Source: Pyrenophora tritici-repentis
Lineage: Eukaryota > Ascomycota > Dothideomycetes > Pleosporales > Pleosporaceae
DNA length: 64,000 nt
NCBI RefSeq assembly: GCF_003171515.1
Contig: NC_089390.1
Span: forward strand, 2,232,001 to 2,296,000
Direction of reading: 5' to 3'
A model generated the notes under the pieces. It did no database searches and was not told where the DNA came from. It was given only the letters and a program-made list of their open reading frames with translations. The position numbers and the translations under genes were made by a program. This document shows, piece after piece, positions 34,242-46,733 of this stretch; positions within the stretch are counted from its first letter, which is position 1, and each line of letters begins with the position of its first letter.

Positions 34242-35569
34242 ATGAGTGTCTGCCGCCCCGCAAGATGTCTCTTTACCAAAGCAGCATCTACGACGCTTTC
34301 TAGACCACCTCCGCACCGCACCTTCCACGCTTCTGCACCTCGACAAGCCCGCAAAAAGAGACCGCACTACCCCTCAATAAAGGCCGAAGAGCTCAAGCTC
34401 CTCAACGAAGCCGCAGAGACGGAATACCCAAAATTCGATACCTCGGAGACAGCGCTCCTAGAAAAAAAGTATACGCCGTCGCAAATTGCCGCCATCAAAG
34501 CCGCAGAATCCACAATCGACGCCCGCGATGTCCTCATACAAGGCCAGCGGAGAACAGACGCATGGCGTCTCAATTACGAAGATGACCTCGCTGAAGTCGA
34601 CCCGGTGACGGATCGCCCGGAGCGACTGACAGGCGACGACATTATTGGCAAGAAAACCTTCAGAATCGCCAACGAGGTGGAGCGCGACGCAAACATTTCC
34701 CGCCTTGCGACGGAGAACCTGGCGAAAATGTACCCGGACGGTATTCCAGAAGACGAATCGCAGCTGCGCAATGCCATGGACGCAGCAATCACACAAGCCA
34801 CGCTGGATCCAAGCGCGACGTACTATTCCAAGAACCCACATGCATTGCGGGCACTAGGTGACGAAAGACACTCGGTCATCGCACCTGATCTACCGCGAGT
34901 GGAGAACCGCATGGCCCGCCAGACGCGCCGTCTGTCGTCCGAAGAGGAGGAGGACCCACGACAAAAGCGACTATTGCAATACCTGGGCTGGGACAAGCAG
35001 AAGTTGCGTGGTATCAAGGTGAAGACGCTCGTCGTCCACGGCGTCACCAACCAGACGCGTATGGGCAAGATCAGGAGTCTATACTACTTGACCATTGCCG
35101 GGAACAATGACGGTTTGTTGGGCATTGGAGAGGGAAAATCCGTGGAACCCGACGAGGGGCGGAAACAGAGCGTGATGAGCGCGATTAGAAATCTAAGGCC
35201 CGTACCTCGGTATGAAAACAGGACAACGTTTGGAGATTTGGAGAAGAAGGTGGGCGCGACAAAAGTCCAGCTCTTCGCGAGACCACCAGGTAAAGACTTA
35301 TTCTTCCCACTCTGCTCATAGCCTTGTAGTCTAACGTTGTAAAACCAGGTTTCGGTCTCCGTGTCCAGCATCTCATCTTCGAACTCGCCCGTGCCGCCGG
35401 CCTCCAAGACCTGTCGGCTAAAACACCCCGCTCAAGAAACAAGATGAACGTCATCAAGGCTACGTGGGAAGCTCTGACTAACCAGCGGCTACCCGATGAG
35501 ATTGCCAGGGCGAGAGGCAAGAAGCTGGTTGACGTGCGCAAGGTTTACTATGGTGGATCCATTCACTAG
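34242..35569 (+). CDS. MRPS5: mitochondrial small-subunit ribosomal protein uS5m
   Basis: Two exons, 34242-35289 and 35349-35569, 422 residues. The start [28 protein letters not shown]... is a mitochondrial targeting signal (Arg, Ser, no acids), so I prefer it to the in-frame ATG at 34080. The C-terminal 200 residues hold the S5 double-stranded RNA-binding domain and the S5 C-terminal domain: [71 protein letters not shown], and [21 protein letters not shown]. The middle part is the fungal mitochondrial extension. The intron interrupts the glycine-rich PPGFGLR loop; the join keeps the frame. Confidence 0.92.
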
Positions 35570-35789
35570 AAGTTTACTTTTGTGTCTATGAACATGTGAA
35601 TCCTGTATCATATGGCTGGAATAGAGTTGTACCGTACACATGCCATTATAGCACTGGTATTGGTATGAATATAGTAGCATTGTAGATATCCTTTGTATGC
35701 ATAGCATCTACCATCATATCATCTTGCCTTCTTATACACAGCGCCCGGGGTATCATATCCACACTTTTGTCCTCTCTCCCCCCATCCAT

Positions 35790-36235
35790 CTACTCATCCC
35801 CAAAATCCATAATCCCTTCCCCTCTTCCCCCATCCCTCTGCAACCCCTCACTCTCCCTCACCACGCCCTCACCCAAATCCGTATCAATCTGCTGGTTCAA
35901 CACAATCGAGTAAACACTCGCTTTCAACAGTGTGAAGACAAGTGATGTCTTGCGTTCGAGGCCCCGCAGGCCGTCGAGAATGGCGGCGCTGGGGGGCGTT
36001 GGAGAGGGTGAGGAGGAGGGTGGACATCTGCGTGGAGGGTTAGTGTTTGTCAGATTTATTGATTGGGAGGGAGGAAGAACAGGAGAGGGGAGAAAATTAC
36101 CGTATTCAAGTTTCCGAGTAACCTGGCATATTCATCTAGCACTTCTTGCTCGAGGGGCGTGAGGCTTTCGTCGCTGGAGCCTGAGGACATTTGTGAGGCG
36201 GAGAGGTGAGCGTCGGGCGGGGAGTCGGAGGCCAT
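35790..36235 (-). CDS. DAD3: DASH complex subunit DAD3, with apparent frameshift
   Basis: Kinetochore protein of the microtubule-ring DASH complex. Exon 1 is 36235-36101, ending LEQEVLDEYARLLGNLNT; exon 2 starts at 36027 after a good intron (GTAATT...CACTAAC...CAG). Exon 2 begins MSTLLLTLSNAP in the spliced frame, but the rest of the domain (AAILDGLRGLERKTSLVFTLLKASVYSIVL, up to the stop at 35792-35790) lies in another frame. The shift falls in a run of six C on the coding strand (35991-35996). Five C would give one open frame of about 125 residues, matching the family length. A 42-base intron with a poor GTCCAC donor would also restore the frame but would delete a conserved helix. Either a sequence error or a real lesion. 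Family assignment rests on both conserved halves. Confidence 0.8.
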
Positions 36236-36971
36236 TTTGTCTTTTGTAACTTGTCTTCGCTTCTCGTTGTTCGTGTCTTGTCAATTGCGGGCAAGCACTG
36301 CTTGTGCTGCTTGCGCGCCTTGGTAAAGTGTAAGGCGTGGGTTGTTCGGCACTGTAAATGTGTATGTGTATAAGATAAAGCGTCTCAGACTCGCGTCACT
36401 CTGCGAGTTGCTGCAGTAACTACACCCAAGGGTGTGCTATCAGTGGCTTCTTGGTGGGGCGTTGATCCGACAGTTGTTCGGTTTGGTCGCGTTGTTTGCT
36501 GGGCATCTGCGAATCACTCGTCGCGTCTTCCCCGCAAACTCCGCGTGGTCCATGCACATTTCAGAAGCGTCACAACCCAACATCAGTTTAGCAGCATCAC
36601 GACATCAGTCTTTCAAAAATGACTTCCTCATTGCCCCTTTCCTTTCCTACAACAACCTATTTCACCCACACTCCTGCCTACTGTCTAAGCTGCTTCCGCC
36701 CTTAGACCACATGCTCCTCAACAAACCCATGCTCTGAAAATGAAATACAGACAACGCCAGAAATATTTTGCTGCAATTGCGATGATGACTAGAAGGCCCG
36801 AGACAATATCCACGAAGAAGACGAAGTATAACACCGTTGAAACGCCGTTGTTGGAAAAGACCTGTTTGTCTACTATCCGTGGAACGCGAATGAGTGGAGT
36901 CGAGAGAATATCACACATGGAGATCCTCTCCTTATGCATACAATGCTTTATTTTGTGAATCACCCACGGTC
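36236..36971. other. intergenic, DAD3 promoter and kinase 3' end
   Basis: About 740 bases. An 81-codon frame on the - strand (36963-36718) has a hydrophobic stretch (YFVFFVDIVSGLLVIIAIAA) but no upstream support, and it overlaps the likely untranslated 3' end of the kinase gene. I do not call it a gene. Confidence 0.4.
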
Positions 36972-39062
36972 CTACCGATGAGAACTGGTTTGGGTCAGGC
37001 TGTATTGACTGGAATCGTGGCTGTCGTGGTGATGGTCGTCTCCATCGTGATGAAGGGTGACGCTGTTGAACTCTTCAAATGGATCTGCCACTTCGCCCAT
37101 TGGCGTGGCTAGACCAGAGTCCAAAGGCACGCCCTTGACTCTCGAGGCTCCAATATCAACACTCTGGGACTCCTTAACATTCCGGAAGTTGGGAGTCTCG
37201 ATACCCTGGCCCTGGTGTGGGATGATCGGTGGCTTCATGTGTCTTAGCAGCGCCCATTGTGTTGTCTTGAAGAATGGTGCAGTCTTGATATCCGAGGCGC
37301 CGGCACGGGATCCAAGTCGTCGGGTTTCATCTTTGATTAGGAGCTTGCGGATGATGCCTTTGCAGAGGCTATAAGTTGTTAGTACAAGACGACTAGAATA
37401 TGTATGCGCAAACGTACTTTGACACTTGTGGCGCACCAGAACCCTCTGGGAATGGCACCTCGTCTCGGAGAATGTTGGCGAAGGTTGCGTTACGGTTCTT
37501 GCCTTTGAAGGGCGTAGTTCCGTACAGCATCTCATAAATCAATATACCAAGGGTCCACCAATCGACCGCACTCGTATGTCCGCAGCCTTTGATGACTTCT
37601 GGCGCAATGTACTCTTCAGTGCCGACAAAGGAGTTTGTTCGGAAATTGTTTATGCATGATTTGGTGTCAATGGTGGGAAGGTTATTGGAGGAAGTACCGC
37701 TTCGGCCACTTAGAATCATGGTTGGGCGACCGCCAGTATCAGATTGTTTTGACAAATCGAAATCTGACAACATGATATGACCGGACTGATGGAGGAGGAT
37801 GTCTAAGAAAATTAGCTGTGGTCGCCGCAGAGGTGGGCCGTGACGTACTTTCTGGCTTCAAGTCACGGTAGATGAAGCCCATCAAATGGAGGTACTCCAA
37901 TGCAGCCGTGACCTCGGCAGCGTAAAACCGCGCGGCATCTTCGTCGACGCACTTGTTGGGTCGGGTCTGTAGGGCGCGGAAGAACTCACCACCGCTGCAA
38001 TATTCCATGCAGAGATAGAGGTGGTCTTCGGACTGGAAAGAGTGGTATAGAGTAACAATAAAGGGGTGGTTGCTGGTAGCCAGAATTTCCTGCTCGGCCA
38101 AGGCACGCTTGATCTTGTTCCGCTTAATCATCTCCTTCTTGCTCAAGACTAACTGTTGTTAGCACAGGCTAGTGTTTCTACACGCCTCACGTACCCTTCA
38201 TGGCGTATAGCCTGCTAGACTTCTTTTCCCGCACCAAGTATACCTTGCCAACGTCACCCTTACCGATCAACTTGATTTTATCGAAACTGCCCGGGCCAAC
38301 CTCGACGTTGCGGACCTTGATGGAGTTTGAGCTGTAAGTCCTCCTGAAGGCTGCCGCCTGTCGGATCTGGCCCGGCGAAGGTATCGGCTTGCTGGCGTCC
38401 GTGGGCAGCAGATGGGTCGAGTCGACGGAATTTGTTTCGACCATGCTCAGGGTGGACGAGTTGGGGTGGTGTAGGACGGGCTGCTTGCCAAGTTCTGCAG
38501 TCTGCGGTCTTTCAGTAGACTTCCCTGACGAGAACAAGCCCTGGGCGTTGGGAGCAGAAGCTACCCTTCGCAGTTTCCTTGCCAATTCCTCCTTCCCAGC
38601 CGTCGTAGCATGGTCGTCCGAAGCAGTGACACCATTCACTTGCGTCTTGGGTATCGCGGGTGTGTCTGGGGGAGATGGGGGCACGCTGCCTTCATTGTGA
38701 TGGCGTAGGGCCGGTGGTCCCTGGTGGGCAAAGTAGGGGTTGGCGTGGGCGGTCGGCGACACGGAGTCGTCTAGGGGGTTGCCTTCGCTAGCAACCGTCT
38801 GCGAGCGATTGCGGGTAATGTGAGGAATGAATCTCGACTGGCGGAAGCCCGACTTTTCATTCTTGCCAGGCGCGTTGCCTTCATCGGAAAGCTTCCGGGT
38901 GTCGCTGCTGCTGTTGATGCGGAAGAAGTTCTTGATGCGCTGTGAGACTTGGCCGTCCTTGCCATTGATGGATTTGTTGGTGGACAGAGCCTTGCCCGAG
39001 AAGGTCCGTTTCTCGGTCATGGTGGTATGGTTTGGTGAGGACGAGGTGAACAGCTGCGTCAT
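36972..39062 (-). CDS. AGC-family protein kinase, NRC-2 / Fpk1 type
   Basis: Four exons: 39062-38195, 38148-37849, 37802-37418, 37368-36972; 649 residues. About 260 disordered Ser/Pro/Asn-rich residues precede the kinase domain. Marks: [12 protein letters not shown] (Gly loop), YAMKVLSK (catalytic Lys), YRDLKPENILL (HRD replaced by YRD), LSDFDLS (DFG replaced by DFD, typical of this subgroup and plant phototropin kinases), [14 protein letters not shown] after an insert in the activation loop, [13 protein letters not shown]. The C-terminus has a His/Asp/Ser-rich tail. Yeast relatives Fpk1/Fpk2 phosphorylate phospholipid flippases; Neurospora NRC-2 affects conidiation. Each intron lies in a core motif, and all joins keep the frame. 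An ATG at 39020 (MTEKRTF) is an alternative start. Confidence 0.92.
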
Positions 39063-40626
39063 AGCAGTCGCACAACGTCGACGGCAGGGAGCAGTAGGCT
39101 ACGGGAGGAGTGATGTATCTATGTGGCAAGGCGAGGCGACGACGGAACAACAGAGACTCGGGGGGGTGGTTGACGATGGCGCGTTCCAGGGTCAGTGGGA
39201 CATGGCACGTTGGGATGAGGTCAAAGTGCAGGGCGGCCGGGCGAGTGTGGCTGGAGCGTCCGGGACGGCGGTACGCGAAAGAATGTGCCCGTTATAGAGG
39301 CGCTGGCACAGGCGGGAGACGGGAGACGGGAGGCAATGGGCAATGGGCGAGAACGTGTGCATGCAGCGAAGAGCGAAGACGTTCACTGCTGAGCCGGGGA
39401 GAGGAGCGGAGAGGTGCAGGGAGCGGTGCAGGTGTGGTGTGGTGTGGTGTTAGGATGGGAAAGCAGAGCCGTCGTGGGTACGAGCTAGGGCAGCGGCGAA
39501 TGGCGAATGATGGCGGAGGGCAGGTGGGGCCTGTGAGATGCGGATGCTTGTCTGGAAGACGCGGGCGAGGCGATGGACTATCGACAGCCCTTCACTACTG
39601 CTACCCTTTCAGCCCACCTGCAGCCGGCCAGCCTGAGGGCCGGTCCGACTCAACACCATATCAATATCACGTCGGCCTCATTTGTAAGTACATGGTGTAT
39701 TTCAAAGCATCGGCCCCCATGGTAAATTCCCTCGTCCCTGCCGAAGTGCGCAATTGCTGCGCCGCCCGCTATGTACGTATGTGTGTACTTACCGTCGCAG
39801 CACGTGCCTTCCCCACGACCGGCGCACTCTGCAGTCTGCATCCACACCCGCTAGCATCGCCCACGCCCATTCGCATTTATCAGCAACGCAGAACCTTGGA
39901 AGCAGTGGCACGTCATCGCACCAAACACGGCGGCCCATATTCGACAACTGCTGCCACAACATTTGACATCAACTGGGCCACATCATTGCCCGAAGCGCCA
40001 CAACTCCGCGTTGCTGAATGCTGACCCGAGTCCATGACCCCGTACCTAGTATGTACTTACCTCTCGGCCGTTTCCATCATCCCCTGACCATGACCCTCTC
40101 TCAACGCCAATCGCCAATCTGTTCTAGAACTGTACTAACACCAGCTAATGCGCGCGTTTCGCATCCTATCCGCCGCTCCCACACATCGCCCGTGCACATT
40201 CGCCTCGCCTCGCCTCACTCACAGATGCGATACCATGACCAAGACCAGACTTTGTATTACTTTGTATTATGCAAATACCCAATCGCTGGCCATGTTGACT
40301 ATCTAACATGTCCTGGCTGAATCATATACCTGATATCCGTGACTAAGACCGCTAACACTTTTCCTTCACCGTCATGGGCCGCTGTTCTGGCCCAGTCCGT
40401 CCGTAACAAAACAAATTCTTAACCAGTAATCCACCCGACCAAACCCATCATGTACCACTGCTGCTGTTGAAACTCTGCAAACGGCCTTGTCGTCATGGCC
40501 CTCGAAACATATTGTCGATAAGACGAAATATCCACCCCTTCTGACACATACCGAGGCTGATTGCTTCGCAAGTGCGGACGGGCATCCGTACGTACAGGGG
40601 CCAGTGCCGGCTCACCACGTCGACTT
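39063..40626. other. 1.6-kb intergenic region with GC-rich leader
   Basis: Upstream region of the kinase and 3' side of the next gene. The first 500 bases are purine- and G-rich on the + strand (C/T-rich on the kinase strand), with short tandem words. A long open + frame here is a result of this composition. Near 40250-40270 the word TTTGTATTA repeats twice. Confidence 0.45.
39431..39450. repeat. (GGTGT)4 microsatellite
   Basis: Four tandem copies of GGTGT, in the upstream region of the kinase gene. Confidence 0.9.
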
Positions 40627-43541
40627 TCAAGTGCGTGAATTCGCACCATGTACTTCTGTCTCTTCCAACTCCGTCCTCTTGAGCTGCTGGAAGCGCTGTC
40701 GCCACTTGTCTGAACGTGTCTTACGCTCGTCGGGAGACATGTTTCGGGGGTCGTCTTTCTTACTCCGTCGGAACTTGTTAGTCACCTGTTCGAGCTTTGC
40801 TTTGGCAGGCGACTGTTCTCCGCCCTTCTTTGGCGAGCTAGGTGCAGGCGACGACGTCGTTGTCATGTCTCGCTCAATGTCCATTGTCTTTGCCGGGGAT
40901 GCAGCCTTCTGCTTGCCTTTGCTACTCTTGAAGCATGATGCCTCGCTCTCTTCATATTCCACACCAGGCGTCTCATTGGAGCGTTTGTCTGCTGCAGCAG
41001 AACGACGACCCTCGTCAATGCGCGTTTCGTTGATCATCTCTGACAGATCGTCCATGGCGCCATCCAATCCTGACAGGCGATGGTTAGCAAACGACCGAGC
41101 ACCAGGCCCGCTGTATCCGCCCAATTCGCTTGAGCTCAGTTCCTTGGGTGTGGGGTAAAAGCGTTGAATGCTCCACGGTGTGTTCTGGGAACGATTTTGA
41201 ATTTGGGTACCAAACGGTTGCTGGGATGATCCACCGTTCGAATGTCTCTCTTCACGAAATGCAATGCCTTGGTCTTTCATTCGCGGCGGGAACATGACGG
41301 GAGCATTGAGGTACTGTATCTCTGACGCTACACGGCGATTATTCTCTTGACTTTCATTCATGCTGTTGTTGTTGATGCTCATATTGACGGCCGAATCGTG
41401 AGGTAAAGACCCAGCAACGAGGCCTCGTAGCGAAGGAGTCCTGGATTCAGCACCGCGTTGGTACTCTGCTTGGCGCTTCTTCGTTTCATCCGTGAGGAAG
41501 TGCAAAAGACCTTGAATGTAGCCTTGCAATACCTCAGGGCTATCAGGAATACCAACGTGGTCATAGCCTGCCTGGTAGCCCTCCTGGTATGTACATGGGA
41601 CATGCGTCACAGGTTTTCCAGGGAACGGCCAGTTCTCATCTGTGCCGCCGCGCTGATCCGAGTTCGTTCGTGGAGCTGCGCTGCTGCTTGGAGCAGAGGT
41701 TACTGTGGTACCAGCACGCTCCAGCATAGCCGAAAACTGTTGGCCCGCAGCACTATTGCCCAGGGATGAAAGTGAAGGCTGCTTCCCGAATACTTCCGGC
41801 CATGAAGTGAGCTTGGGTGCTGCCTCTTGCTTCCTTGAACGTCCCGAGTGTCCTTCGTTCCATGGGCTAGCAGGCCAGAGTTTCTCTGGGGTAGATGGAA
41901 CGGCCGTGTTCTCGTTGGACGAGTGCTTGTTCTCGTTGCTCTGTGGCGCTACTCGAGTGGATGAGTGCTCATGAGTGTTTGTAGGGAAAAAGTCCATGGT
42001 ATCGATGCTAGATAGACTATGTTTCTGTGACGAAGTTCGGTGTTGACGATTTCCCGTTTCTAACACTTGTTGGCCTTGCCAGTTTGAGCGCTGCTGAGAT
42101 GAGGCAGTAGGCTGCATAGTTCCTTGTGTCGTATTGGATTTTGTGGCTGGCTCGTAGGTAGGGCTCTTCGGGTTCAACGCAGAAGCCTTCTTAGCTTCTT
42201 CGGGCGGTGGAGGCTTGATCTCAATGGCACGAGAGCGACGGCTGGCAGATCCTGGAGGGGACTGTGGTGTGTTTGTCGGTGGTGGAACAAACGGTGCTGG
42301 CTCCGCTGTGGGGAAGCTTGGAAAGGCACCGAAAGACTGCGGTTGGGGCTGATACATTGGCATAGCTGCATATGGATTGGCGGGACCAAATGGGTAGTTG
42401 GAAGCAGCAAAGGGCTGCTGGAATGGAGCTCCAAACGGAGGCATCGTTGCTGAACCGGTACCAATCGGGCCAGGAAATGAGTTGACATGGACAGCGGTGT
42501 TTTCAGCTTCAAGGGCCGTTATCTGCTTCCTCAGCGCATCAAGCTCCACGATGAGACATCGCTTCTTTTCAATCATGCCCACACGCCACGCCTCGCTTTG
42601 ATGACTTGCTTGCAATACCTCAGTCTGTTCTACCGTACGCAGCTCTTGTTTCTTCAAAGCTTGTTGCGTCTTGAGTGTGGCGATGTCCATGCCGGCAAAT
42701 GGTGTGTGAGTGTTGGAGCGTGACGGGCCAAAGCTAGGTCCTGGCATGGCGCTATGAGGAGCCAAAGCTGAAGGATCAGGCATCTGCTTGACTGTCGGGT
42801 CCATAGCGGTAGGTCCAACGGAAGGAATTTCTGCTGGTACTGCATACATGCGATCCCCGACAAATATGACCGGTTGACCGCCAATCACCTCGATGCGGGC
42901 TGTGTTGTTGCCGTTTGACTGAGCCTGTGCTGGCATTATGTTGCCTGGGGCGGCACGCAGTGCTTGTTGTGGCCTGTAAGTGCTGTCGCCGTATCTGGAC
43001 GTCCCAAGCGGTGGAAGGTCGCTGGGAACTATTCGGCCACCCGCGGTTACTCGTAGACCGGGTGGACTGCCGTGCTCTTTGAGAAGCTTCTCGGCTTTCC
43101 CGCGCTTGATCGACGGTGTTGGCGAAGGTTTCTTCTGAGACCCAAAGCCAGCGAGAGATACCGTTACAGGAACACGCAAGCTTCTGTTCGACGACCTGCT
43201 TGCTAGGTTTGCTGATGCGGACGCTGATGGGCGTAGAACGTGCTCTGGAGGACAGGAGGTCAGCGTTTGTTCACATTATGGAGTTGGAGTAAGCCAATAG
43301 AACACGCGTGGATGAAGTGGGGCATGAAGCGAGAAGACCATCTGGTGTCTGCGGACGCAAATGAGATCCACACTTGATCTGAAAGAACGGTGAAAGTGAA
43401 CAGTGAGTGGCGACGAAGAGTAAAAGCCAATCACTGACCTCTGATTACATCCTCATCGGGAAACTTCTCAATCGATACAGCTGATTCAGATACCGAGTCG
43501 CGAAGCGCAAGCAGTTCGTCTACCCTGTATGCAAGAGACAT
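40627..43541 (-). CDS. large disordered protein, candidate eIF4E-binding (4E-T/Eap1-like)
   Basis: Two exons, 43541-43439 and 43244-40627, 906 residues. I know no named domain for it. The short first exon reads MSLAYRVDELLALRDS; YRVDELL fits the canonical eIF4E-binding pattern Y-x4-L-hydrophobic exactly and sits at the very N-terminus, as in 4E-T. The join restores DVIREHVLRPSASAS. The remainder is Pro/Ser/Gln/Asn-rich and likely unstructured, with one coiled-coil-like segment (LKTQQALKKQELRTVEQTE to ALRKQITALEAENTA, about residues 230-295) and a basic, charged C-terminal part. Acting in translation repression or mRNA decay is an inference from the motif only. It could also be an unrelated cytoplasmic scaffold. 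Confidence 0.75.
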
Positions 43542-44390
43542 CGTTGATGGTCCGTTACCCTAGGCCAGTACCGCAGGCTACAAGTCGCCAACCTAATTGG
43601 GCCGTTGGTGTTAGGGCCAATGAGATGTCGAGCCGAACAGGCGAGAAGGGTTGAGATGGTGTGATGCGAATATCCTGCAAAGGTTTAGCATCGTTTTTGG
43701 ATGGCGCATGTTCACTTGATCAATGAGCATATAAACGCCAGAGAGTGTAGACGCACCTCAAAGCTGATCGATGAGAGGGCAATGTGAACAACGAGCGAAC
43801 GACAGCTATCCAAAAAGCCGAAGTGCAGCAATGTGAAAGAAGACGGGACGGAACAAGAAGATGGAACCAAAATGAGTGTGTTGGGAAGAAGCTCAAGTGA
43901 AGCTGCCGGGTACGTTGTTATAGCCTGCATCATGTCGTCACTCCCCAAGCACGGTCAATGAGGGTCGGTTGTTAGGGAAAGAGATGATTGAAGGACGATG
44001 GGGGAAGGTTTGATGAAGAACATCGTGAAATGTGACGCAGCTGAGATGCTGGTAAGCGTAGCTACTACCTGTGGTTGAGGAAGGAGCGGTGGACCCGGAA
44101 GCCTCGTCCGTGTCAACAGTGAGCATTGCCAAAAACAGAGACATGATGACAGGTATCATACGTAAGGATACCTGGATATTTCAAGACGGTAAATCACATG
44201 AATGTGGATATAACACCTACGGTATGCCTTGCATTGCAGGTTCTATGCTGCATTACGTATTATCCCAAATTACACCTGAACGCCATCGCTATGCTCCACG
44301 TTTGATATCATATGCTGTTTTTGCATTCCAATGTGTTCCTGAAGTCTTTCTCAATCGCAACCCTCATGCTAGTCTGAGAGGCGACCGAGA
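43542..44390. other. intergenic upstream of the disordered-protein gene, MRE11 3' side
   Basis: About 850 bases. Holds the promoter and leader of the 906-residue protein gene and the 3' end of MRE11. A + strand frame at 44071-44607 runs against the last exons of MRE11 and is not supported. Confidence 0.5.
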
Positions 44391-46733
44391 CTATCTCCTA
44401 CGGGTGGCACGAGTACTCGGTGGCGGCGCTGACTCAAAGGCATCATCGGATTCGATCTCGTCGTCGCTCTGCTCATACATTAGTCGCTTTTCACATGAAG
44501 AGTATGCTGTTACTTACGGGCTCTTGTACTACTTTTTTACTACGCGACGTTGTGGGCCGAGTTGGCTGGCTACGCTGAGTCGGCGTTTGAGAGAAGCTCA
44601 ACTTTGATTGTGTTGTAGCAGCCTTTGTTCGCGCGGTAGTTGTCTTCTTGGCCGGCGACTTGGCCCTTGCAGGTGCTTTTGTTGTTTTCGCGGCGGCTTT
44701 CTTTGCTGGGGCCTTCTTCTGTGATGCTACAAAAAGGTCTTCGCCGCTGTCTTCTTCATCGTCATCGTCATCAACCATGATTACGTCGTTGTCTTCCTCC
44801 TCTTCATCTTCTTCTTCCTCTTCTACAACCTTCTTTTTACCCCGGCCGCCTCTAGCAGCTGGTGCAGCCTTCTTCGTAGCTGCAACTGCTTGTGAAGTTG
44901 TGCTAGCTGCTTTGCCACGGCCGCGTGGAGCAGCCTTCTTTGTTGGTATCGTAGCTAAACTCTCGTCGTCGTCCTTCTCTACTTCGTTGTCAGATCGTAT
45001 GAGAGCGCCAGGTTGGTCAGCCCAGTGACCCTCAAAATCGCTGTCCCAATTATCCGGCTTAGGTTTAGTCTTAGACTTCCGGACCTTCTTGAGCTGTCCT
45101 GAGGCAAACAAGTCCTCGAGTTGTTCGCGGTACTCTGCCATCTCTTTGACAATCTCTTCCTCTTCAACTTCATTAGCCTCCATCAAATGTTTCAACTGGT
45201 TTTTGAGACTCTCTTTCACGAACGTCTCCATAGCATGTTTGTCGTCTTTGTCTACAAACTGGGAAACGGCGTCTCCGAACGAATTTTGCGGCAGGATTGT
45301 CAAGGTCTGGGCCGTGAGAAACTCTTTCACGAGCCTATCGACCTTCACTGAATCAATCGTTAGTTCAGCGAGCATCTGCTCGTCTGGTTCCTCCGTGGTA
45401 ATCTTCAGCGATCGGTTCGCCGACTTCTTCTTCCGATGGAACTGTACGACGTCATTCACATTGGCTACCCTACCCATGAAGCGGTTTGAGATACGTTGAG
45501 GATTCTCGCAGTGGAACTCGCCCGGCGGAGGAGCCGTGTACTCGACTCGCAGCCGAACGAGTGGTAGCGGTACTTCAATGTCATCGCCCTCTTCTCTGTC
45601 GACTTGAAGCTCTAGCCAGTCCCGCCTTGCTTCATCGATCAGACCCTCGATGACCTTGTTTAGATGCTGAGTGATCTTAGCGCGATTGTCAGAGACACGC
45701 CAGAGCTCCTTTTGCTTAATTTCTCTTTCTTCCGCGAGAACTATTTCTTTCATGATGAATGGCCTAACGGTTTTCAAGCGAATGTTCTCGGTAGTAAACT
45801 CCTTGCCCGTGACACTTAGAATGCAGACATGCTTGGGGACAGCCTCTCCAGGCATGAGCGATGTCGCCACCGACGAGCCGGGTTGCATGACGTGGAAGCC
45901 CATTTCAGGATTGTATCGGGGATCTATCAGACACTCATGCTCGTGGCCCCAAACTACAAGATCCATGAATTCTGGTAGAAAGTTCTCGGGAAGGTAGCTG
46001 GTTGGTGTATGGGCATGATGATTCTGGTGGACGCTCATGAGATTGAACCACTCGTCCTTTTGTGTACCTGGCTGGAAGAACTTGACGTTACCGTCCCTCC
46101 AAGTGTGGAACAGGCGCTCGTCGCGAACGTTGCTCAGACCATAGAGAGCCAGCTTAGTACCGCCCTTTTGGAGAAGTACTGGCTTGACTGCGATTTTATC
46201 GACTTCCGGGGTGCGCCCAAAGTAGTTGACAAATCCAGACGCCTGCAGCAAATCAAGCGGAGAGAATGAGCCCTCGCCTGACGGGTCGTCATGATTTCCG
46301 TGGATGGCAAAGACTGGTATTGCAATATTGATGTCTTCATCCTCGTAATTGACATGATCAAACATGCCGCCAAAGTTCTCGCTCGCATCGCTCAGCATCT
46401 CCAACTCGCATGGCTTCTCTCCAAGACAGTTCATACGCAAGGAACGCATGACCTGGTACATGGATTTTCTCGAAGGCTTGTTCTCATGGAAAAGATCCCC
46501 GGCGTGCAGCACCATGTCGACATCATGCTCCTTGGCTAGACACATGACCTCATGAAAGGTTTTCCAGCTGTCGTCTTTCCGCTCTGCATCGCGTTCATTG
46601 TATCCGACATGACTGTCTGTGGCGACGAGGATACGAATTGTGTCGGCATCTACATGGCGAGTTAGCGCATGCATTCCGTCTTGTCTTGACTCTTTGGTAT
46701 ACCTCTCTGCTGACCGCGTGCTCGTGGTGGCAT
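44391..46733 (-). CDS. MRE11: MRE11 double-strand-break repair nuclease
   Basis: Nuclear subunit of the MRX/MRN complex that senses and trims DNA double-strand breaks. Three exons: 46733-46703, 46649-44518, 44468-44391; 746 residues. Phosphoesterase motifs: ATDSHVGYNERD (D-x-H), LHAGDLFHENKPS, IHGNHDDPSG, SVHQNHHAH and WGHEHEC. The capping domain follows, then a coiled, acidic region and a low-complexity C-terminus with RGRG and acidic runs. The last 26-codon exon, after GAGCCC and a GTAAGT donor, reads SDDEIESDDAFE... and ends STRATRRR, the usual fungal Mre11 end; reading through the donor would stop early at ILFM. The first exon (MPPRARGQQR) supplies the start. Head to head with the uS19m gene. 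Confidence 0.96.

Noticed and set aside
36718..36963. Small - strand frame with one hydrophobic segment
   Set aside because: No homology or start context, and it abuts the 3' end of the kinase gene. Kept only as a note in the spacer entry.
39110..40024. 304-codon + strand frame rich in Arg and Gly
   Set aside because: Arises from the G-rich upstream region of the kinase gene; no domain, no conserved look.
44071..44607. 178-codon + strand frame
   Set aside because: Runs antisense over the MRE11 stop, last intron and last exon, which are well supported.
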